This document shows positions 16,771 through 20,972 of a DNA stretch of 20,972 bases, piece after piece. The stretch is from JBOGUF01 sp050696075 (GTDB taxonomy: Bacteria > Chloroflexota > Chloroflexia > Thermomicrobiales > UBA6265). A program made the translations under genes and the position numbers. The notes under the pieces are model-generated. The model worked only from the letters and a program-made list of their open reading frames with translations, ran no database searches and was not told where the DNA came from. Numbering within the stretch: the stretch's first letter is position 1; each line of letters begins with the position of its first letter. The DNA lies in NCBI GenBank assembly GCA_050696075.1, contig JBOGUF010000020.1, positions 1 to 20,972 of the forward strand. Direction: 5' to 3'.

Positions 16771-18216
16771 ATGGACGACGAACGCGTGAACGACACCCTG
16801 CAGGCAACGCTGACAGGTCGTTCGACTCGGCGGCAGACGCTGAAGCGCGCTGCCGCGCTCGGCCTCTCGGCCCCGGCCGTCGGCGCCGCGTTGCGCTCCC
16901 CTGGTCGCACGGCGGCTCAGGACCGGACCAAGGTCACGGCGATGGGCGTGACCGTCGACCCGCAGCGTGGCCTCGAGCTCTGGGATATCTGGAAGCAGGA
17001 GATCGAAACGCTCCACCCCGACATCGAGGTCGAGTTCATCACGCCGGTGCCCGGCCTCAACACCGAGAAGCTCCTCACCATGGTGGCGACCGGCGACGCG
17101 CCGGACGTGGTCCAGGGGTCGGCCCTCGAGTTCGCGGCCCGCGGCCTGCTCGTCGACCTGACACCGCTCATTGAGCGGGATGGGATTTTGGAGGAGCGGC
17201 CGTACTTCGACAAGTCGGTCCAAGCCGTCCAATATGCCGGCAAGTTCTATGCAATGCCAGGTGGTCTCTCCACCTACGTCTTCTGGATCAACTTGGACGA
17301 ACTGGAAAAGACCGGACGCCAATATCCCCAGGACGGCGTCCTCACCTTTAACGAGTTCACGGCCATCGCCCAGGAGATGACGGTGCTCGACGCGGACGGG
17401 GACCCCGTCCAATGGGGCTACGCCACCGATTCCTGGTTCAGCCGCATGCCGCCGCTCATCTGGGCCCGCGGTGGCGATCTCTTCGAGTACGATGGGAGCA
17501 CCGGTCTCGCCACGCGGTCCACCTTCAACACCCAGCCCGTGATCGATGCCATCCAGTGGAACGCCGACCTCATCAACGAGCTGAACGTGTCGCCGCCCGA
17601 CGCGGGCGCCGCCGAAGAGTCCGGGGTCAGCTTCTACACCGGCAAAGTTGGGTTCAACTACGGCGGTAACTGGATCATCTCCGACGGGCGGCAGAACATC
17701 GCCGGCAGTTTCCGGTGGGCGCCGCTGCGGGTGCCAGTGCTGAACCAGGGCGATCAGCCCCTCGAGATGGTGCCGGCCTTCACCCGCGGCTCGATCCTCG
17801 CCTCGGCCGAGGACCGGGAAGCGGCCTGGAACGTCCTCCAGTACATCTCCAGTCCGGAAGCCAACGAGACCTACGCCGAGTACGTCACTGACGAGATCAT
17901 CTTCGACACCTCCGAGTTCCGGGAGCGCTTCCTGGCGGGCGAGGCTCCGGAGCACCTGGACCTGATCTTCACCGTCGCCGAGGAGGCTGGGCAGCGGCCA
18001 TTTGATCAATACATCGTCCCCGCCGAGCGCGTCCTCTTCGGCTGGGGACGAATGGTCACGATCATGACCAACGAGCTGGCGGCAGTCTACGAAGGGAGGA
18101 GCTCGGCGGCTGACGTGGCCTCGCTGATCGAGCGGGAGATCAACGCCATCATCGAAGAAGGCAGGAATACCGGCTTCGACCCGGCTAGCCCGCCAGACGC
18201 CCTTGCGGCGCCGTAG
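16771..18216 (+). CDS. Extracellular sugar-binding protein of an ABC importer (family 1)
   Basis: The 481-aa protein is a family 1 solute-binding protein of the MalE/MsmE/UgpB type that captures an oligosaccharide or similar ligand outside the cell. Residues 19-25 (TRRQTLK) followed by a hydrophobic, Ala-rich stretch to about residue 49 form a Tat-like signal, with no lipobox cysteine. The mature part shows the two-lobe pattern, with VATGDAPDVVQGSALEFAARGLLVDLTP near residues 108-135 and the FYTGKVGFNYGGNW region near 290-303. ATG 16771 is preceded by GAGGAG. It is the first gene of the operon and lies 37 nt before the first permease. The ligand cannot be deduced. Confidence 0.93.
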   Translation: MDDERVNDTLQATLTGRSTRRQTLKRAAALGLSAPAVGAALRSPGRTAAQDRTKVTAMGVTVDPQRGLELWDIWKQEIETLHPDIEVEFITPVPGLNTEKLLTMVATGDAPDVVQGSALEFAARGLLVDLTPLIERDGILEERPYFDKSVQAVQYAGKFYAMPGGLSTYVFWINLDELEKTGRQYPQDGVLTFNEFTAIAQEMTVLDADGDPVQWGYATDSWFSRMPPLIWARGGDLFEYDGSTGLATRSTFNTQPVIDAIQWNADLINELNVSPPDAGAAEESGVSFYTGKVGFNYGGNWIISDGRQNIAGSFRWAPLRVPVLNQGDQPLEMVPAFTRGSILASAEDREAAWNVLQYISSPEANETYAEYVTDEIIFDTSEFRERFLAGEAPEHLDLIFTVAEEAGQRPFDQYIVPAERVLFGWGRMVTIMTNELAAVYEGRSSAADVASLIEREINAIIEEGRNTGFDPASPPDALAAP

Positions 18217-18253
18217 GTCAACGGCAGGTGGTCAGGCGCCGCCGGGCAAACCG

Positions 18254-19153
18254 ATGCGGTTCTGGCGACGGCTGACCTTCGAGGAGTCCCTAGCCGGGTA
18301 CGTTTTCCTGTTGCCGTGGCTGATTGGCCTGGTTGGCCTCACCTTCTTCCCCATGGGGTTCTCCTTCTACATGGGGTTCTTTCGGTGGGATATCATCCGC
18401 GAGCCGGAGTTCATCGGTCTGGACAACTACCGGCAGTTGCTCGACGATCGTCTCTTTTGGATCTCGCTCAAGCAAACCTTCATCTACACCATCATGCGCG
18501 TGCCGCTGATGCTGGCGTTTGGGCTCATCCTCGCGGTGCTGCTCAACCAGCGGATCAAGGCGCAGGGAGCCTGGCGCACGGCCTTTTACCTGCCCTCGGT
18601 GATCCCCGACGTGGCGATGGTCCTGATGTGGATCTGGCTGCTATCGCCGACGGGCCTGGTCAACCAGTTCCTCAATGACGTTGGTATCCAGGGACCGAAC
18701 TGGTTCGGCGCGACCCGATGGGCCGTGCCGGCGCTGGTGCTGACCGGGGTGTGGGCCGTCGGCGGCGGCATGCTGGTCTACCTCGGCGGATTACAGAGCA
18801 TCCCCACCGAGCTGTACGAAGCGGCCAAGATCGACGGCGCCAATCGATTGCAGGGGTTTCTGCACGTCACCGTGCCGATGATCTCGCCGATCGTGCTCTA
18901 CAACCTGATCATCCTGATTATCGGGTCGATGCAGGCGTTCACGGGGTCGTTCCTCGCCACGCAGGGCGGGCCGGGGTATGCCACCCACTTCGTCGTCTAT
19001 TACCTCTACAACAACGCGTTCGGCTACCTGCGCATGGGCTATGCCTCGGCCTTTGCCTGGATCATCTTCGCCATCATCCTGGTGATGACGCTGGTCATCC
19101 TCCGCTGGTCGGCGGCCTGGGTCCACTACGAAGGTCTGCGGAGCCGGAAGTGA
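18254..19153 (+). CDS. Sugar ABC transporter permease (MalF/MsmF type)
   Basis: This 299-aa inner-membrane permease has six hydrophobic segments, the first at about residues 14-36. The binding-protein-dependent transport (EAA) loop is seen as YEAAKIDGANRLQGF starting near residue 188 and ending in TVPMISP, the surface that docks on the ATPase. ATG 18254 is preferred over the more upstream TTG 18203, which overlaps the binding-protein gene; neither has a strong Shine-Dalgarno. It pairs with the next permease, whose GTG overlaps its stop codon. Confidence 0.93.
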   Translation: MRFWRRLTFEESLAGYVFLLPWLIGLVGLTFFPMGFSFYMGFFRWDIIREPEFIGLDNYRQLLDDRLFWISLKQTFIYTIMRVPLMLAFGLILAVLLNQRIKAQGAWRTAFYLPSVIPDVAMVLMWIWLLSPTGLVNQFLNDVGIQGPNWFGATRWAVPALVLTGVWAVGGGMLVYLGGLQSIPTELYEAAKIDGANRLQGFLHVTVPMISPIVLYNLIILIIGSMQAFTGSFLATQGGPGYATHFVVYYLYNNAFGYLRMGYASAFAWIIFAIILVMTLVILRWSAAWVHYEGLRSRK

Positions 19154-20061
19154 AGCAGTCGATGCGGACGGAGCTGGCGGAGCAGGCACAGGGCGACGTG
19201 CGAGCCGACACCCGGCAGGACCGGCTCAAGCGCCGCCTGCCGAACGTCCTCTATTACACCTATGTGTACGTCTTGCTCCTTGCCGGCGTCGCCTTCATCT
19301 TCGTGCCGTTCTGGTGGGCCGTGAGCAGCGCCTTCAAGCTGCCCCAGAATTTGTTCCTCGATCCGCCGCAGTGGATTCCGCAACCTTGGACGCTGCAGAA
19401 CTTCCGGGACGCGCTCGCTGCCGCGCCCTTCTGGACCTTTGCCAAGAACACCTTCATCATCTGCGCCTTCAGCGTGCTCGGTGAGGTGCTCAGTTGCAGC
19501 ATGGCGGCCTTCGCCTTCGCCCGGCTCCGCTTTCCTGGCCGCGACTTCCTCTTCATCGTCTTGCTCTCGACCATGATGCTGCCGAGCGTCATCAAGCTGA
19601 TCCCGACCTTCATCATCTTCCACAAGCTCGACTGGGTGAACTCGTTCCTGCCCCTGATCGTGCCCCATTTCCTGGCGACGCCGATCTACGTCTTCCTCAT
19701 GCGTCAATTCTTCGCCACGATCCCGATCGAGATGGATGATGCCGCGCGGGTCGACGGAGCCTCCTTCTATCACATCTATTGGCACATCATCCTGCCGCTC
19801 TCCCGCCCGGCCCTGGCGGTGGTGGCGATCTTCACCTTTATGGGCGAATACGAGAACTTCCTGGGGCCGCTGATCTATATCAACAGCACCGACAAGTTCA
19901 CGCTGGCGCTCGGTCTCAACCTCTTTAAAGGGATGTTCACCGTCGACTTCGGTCCGCTGATGGCGGTCAGCTTCCTGATGATGCTGCCCCCCATCCTGCT
20001 CTTCGCCGTCGCCCAGCGCTACTTCATCCAGGGGATCGTCGTCACCGGCGTCAAGGGCTAG
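19150..20061 (+). CDS. Sugar ABC transporter permease (MalG/MsmG type)
   Basis: This is the second permease half (303 aa), with six segments and an EAA loop reading DDAARVDGASFYHIY from about residue 196 and ending ILPLSRP; Asp replaces the usual first Glu, which is tolerated in the family. The GTG at 19150 overlaps the previous stop (GTGA) and has GGAG 6 nt upstream; ATG 19162 is an alternative. The N-terminus carries a charged cytoplasmic extension of about 35 residues before the first segment. No ATPase gene follows, so the importer presumably shares an MsmK/UgpC-type ATPase encoded elsewhere, as is known for this transporter class. Confidence 0.93.
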   Translation: MKQSMRTELAEQAQGDVRADTRQDRLKRRLPNVLYYTYVYVLLLAGVAFIFVPFWWAVSSAFKLPQNLFLDPPQWIPQPWTLQNFRDALAAAPFWTFAKNTFIICAFSVLGEVLSCSMAAFAFARLRFPGRDFLFIVLLSTMMLPSVIKLIPTFIIFHKLDWVNSFLPLIVPHFLATPIYVFLMRQFFATIPIEMDDAARVDGASFYHIYWHIILPLSRPALAVVAIFTFMGEYENFLGPLIYINSTDKFTLALGLNLFKGMFTVDFGPLMAVSFLMMLPPILLFAVAQRYFIQGIVVTGVKG

Positions 20062-20150
20062 TGATGATCTGGAGCGGCGTCAACGGTTCGCGCATCTGGC
20101 TCCGCCAGGACTATCATGCGCCCCAACGCTACGGAGCCCTGGTCTGCTGA

Positions 20151-20180
20151 GGCGTTCGGCGTTCGGCGTTCGGCGTTCGG
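20151..20180 (+). repeat. 7-bp tandem repeat, about 4.3 copies
   Basis: The unit GGCGTTC is repeated four times without mismatch, plus GG. It lies in the gap between the second permease and the YesL-like gene, 38 nt before that start codon, where slippage could alter spacing or transcript structure. Confidence 0.85.
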
Positions 20181-20217
20181 AACCGACCCCGACGTCTCGT
20201 GCCTTCGAGGATCCCTC

Positions 20218-20841
20218 ATGAATCGCGCGCGCCGGCTCGGATCGGGGTTCGACGCGGTGCTGGCGACGGTCGCCCTGTTGGGAACGGTCATCGTCGCCAG
20301 CCTGCTCTGGCTGGCGCTCTCCGTCCTGGTCGTGCCGATGCCGGCGGCGACGGCGGCCCTCTTCTCCACGGTGGGCCGCGCCGTCGCCGGTGTGGCCGGC
20401 AATCCGTTCGCGGACTTTTTGGCCGGCCTGCGCGCGCATTGGCGCGGGGCGTCGGCCGTTGGTGGCCCCGCGCTGCTCCTGGGCGTCGTGATCGCCGTCG
20501 ACGCCCTGTTCTTTCTTGGCCAACCGTCCGATCTCCCGCGCGGCATCGGCTGGCTCTTTGTCTCGCTCTTCGTCCTCTGGTGCGCCCTGATGCTCCTCTT
20601 CTGGCCCGTCCTCGTCTTCCGCGATGCGAGCACCTGGCAACGCTTGGTGAAGGAGAGCTTCTGGCTGACCATGGGCACCGTGCCCTGGCGGCTGGGGGCC
20701 GTCGCGCTCTGCGGCCTCGTCGTCTTCACCGCCGTGCTCTATCCCGTGCTCATCCCCTTCGTTCCCGGCGTCATCGCCCTCATCGGCTCCTGGCTGGCCC
20801 TCCGCACCTTCCACCGCTACGGCCTGCCGGTCCAGTTGTGA
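20218..20841 (+). CDS. DUF624/YesL-like membrane protein
   Basis: The 207-aa protein has about four or five transmembrane segments. Its pattern (an early LLWLALSVLVVPMPAATAAL segment, then TWQRLVKESFWLTMG, then a C-terminal segment) matches DUF624 proteins such as YesL. In Bacillus subtilis yesL lies with the yesOPQ binding-protein and permease genes for pectin-derived sugars, and DUF624 genes commonly accompany MsmEFG-type transporters; the molecular role is unknown. ATG 20218 is chosen because GAGG lies 7 nt upstream; the longer frame from 20116 would translate the tandem repeat and has no matching signal. It probably belongs to the sugar transporter operon. Confidence 0.8.
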   Translation: MNRARRLGSGFDAVLATVALLGTVIVASLLWLALSVLVVPMPAATAALFSTVGRAVAGVAGNPFADFLAGLRAHWRGASAVGGPALLLGVVIAVDALFFLGQPSDLPRGIGWLFVSLFVLWCALMLLFWPVLVFRDASTWQRLVKESFWLTMGTVPWRLGAVALCGLVVFTAVLYPVLIPFVPGVIALIGSWLALRTFHRYGLPVQL

Positions 20842-20882
20842 TACCGACGGCTGGTCCCGCGCGCCTAGGGCTCGTTTGCCAA

Positions 20883-20972
20883 GCCCCGTCATGCTGAGGC
20901 GCAGCCGAAGCACGCCCTGAGGAACCGAAGGGCATCCCCGCGCGAGGCGTTCCCCGCCCCGTCATGCTGAGG
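20883..20972 (+). repeat. 17-bp direct repeats at the right window edge
   Basis: GCCCCGTCATGCTGAGG occurs at 20883-20899 and again at 20956-20972, where the window ends, 73 bp apart. The first copy continues CGCAGCCGAAGCA. This looks like a dispersed intergenic repeat, possibly continuing beyond the window. Confidence 0.7.

Noticed and set aside
16666..18009. 447-codon open frame on the minus strand opposite the sugar-binding protein
   Set aside because: It is a shadow of a recognised gene in a complementary codon phase; no motif, start signal or terminator supports it.
20080..20913. 277-codon minus-strand frame over the YesL-like gene
   Set aside because: It is antisense to a membrane protein with good start signals; composition is charged and repetitive without a recognisable domain.

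Overview
The window reads as a chromosomal stretch of a very GC-rich bacterium. Exported proteins carry Tat-type twin-arginine signals, GTG starts and stop/start overlaps are common, and the gene mix (IorAB-type molybdo-hydroxylase, DUF4331 protein, NicO-family Ni/Co transporter with a His-rich loop, zinc-finger anti-sigma factor with ABC exporter, MsmEFG-type sugar ABC transporter with a YesL-like protein) fits the Chloroflexota, probably Thermomicrobia-like. That placement is inference from style and content; no rRNA or other phylogenetic marker is present. I see no phage, intact insertion sequence, CRISPR array or tRNA.

Layout. (1) 65-3458, minus strand: a MarR regulator followed by a two-subunit molybdenum hydroxylase (2Fe-2S subunit, then Tat-exported molybdopterin subunit). 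A good promoter between regulator and enzyme is overlapped by an imperfect inverted repeat, the obvious candidate MarR operator; a 9-codon leader ORF overlaps the first enzyme gene. (2) 3514-5229, minus: a lone GT39/ArnT-type membrane glycosyltransferase. (3) 5317-10674, minus: a tightly packed operon of ECF sigma factor, membrane-bound zinc-finger anti-sigma factor, ABC ATPase, large permease A with a four-cysteine C-terminal domain, small permease B, and a decayed second copy of permease A carrying a frameshift and a nonsense codon. (4) 10721-10815: a 95-bp MITE- or REP-like inverted repeat. (5) 10849-15777, minus: DUF4331 protein fused to a C-terminal SodC/CHRD-like domain, a membrane-anchored TPR protein, and a NicO-type Ni/Co transporter with an EF-hand-like loop in its exported N-terminal region. 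(6) 16039-16272, minus: an unrecognised 57-residue protein with its own promoter, strong ribosome-binding site and intrinsic terminator. (7) 16771-20841, plus: a sugar ABC importer (binding protein, two permeases, no ATPase) followed by a DUF624/YesL-like protein, behind a TTGACA/TATCTT promoter and a roughly 220-nt leader containing a perfect inverted repeat. The right edge holds 17-bp direct repeats.

How the genes work together. Block 1 is a self-contained regulated oxidation module. Block 3 resembles in principle the Bacillus subtilis sigY-yxl arrangement: an envelope signal releases the sigma factor, which would transcribe an exporter encoded with it. Block 5 looks like an exported, metal-linked module of unknown purpose. 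Block 7 imports an oligosaccharide using an ATPase encoded elsewhere. The least explained parts are the sigma/anti-sigma/ABC operon with its decayed duplicate, the DUF4331-TPR-NicO set, and the small protein at 16099-16272.
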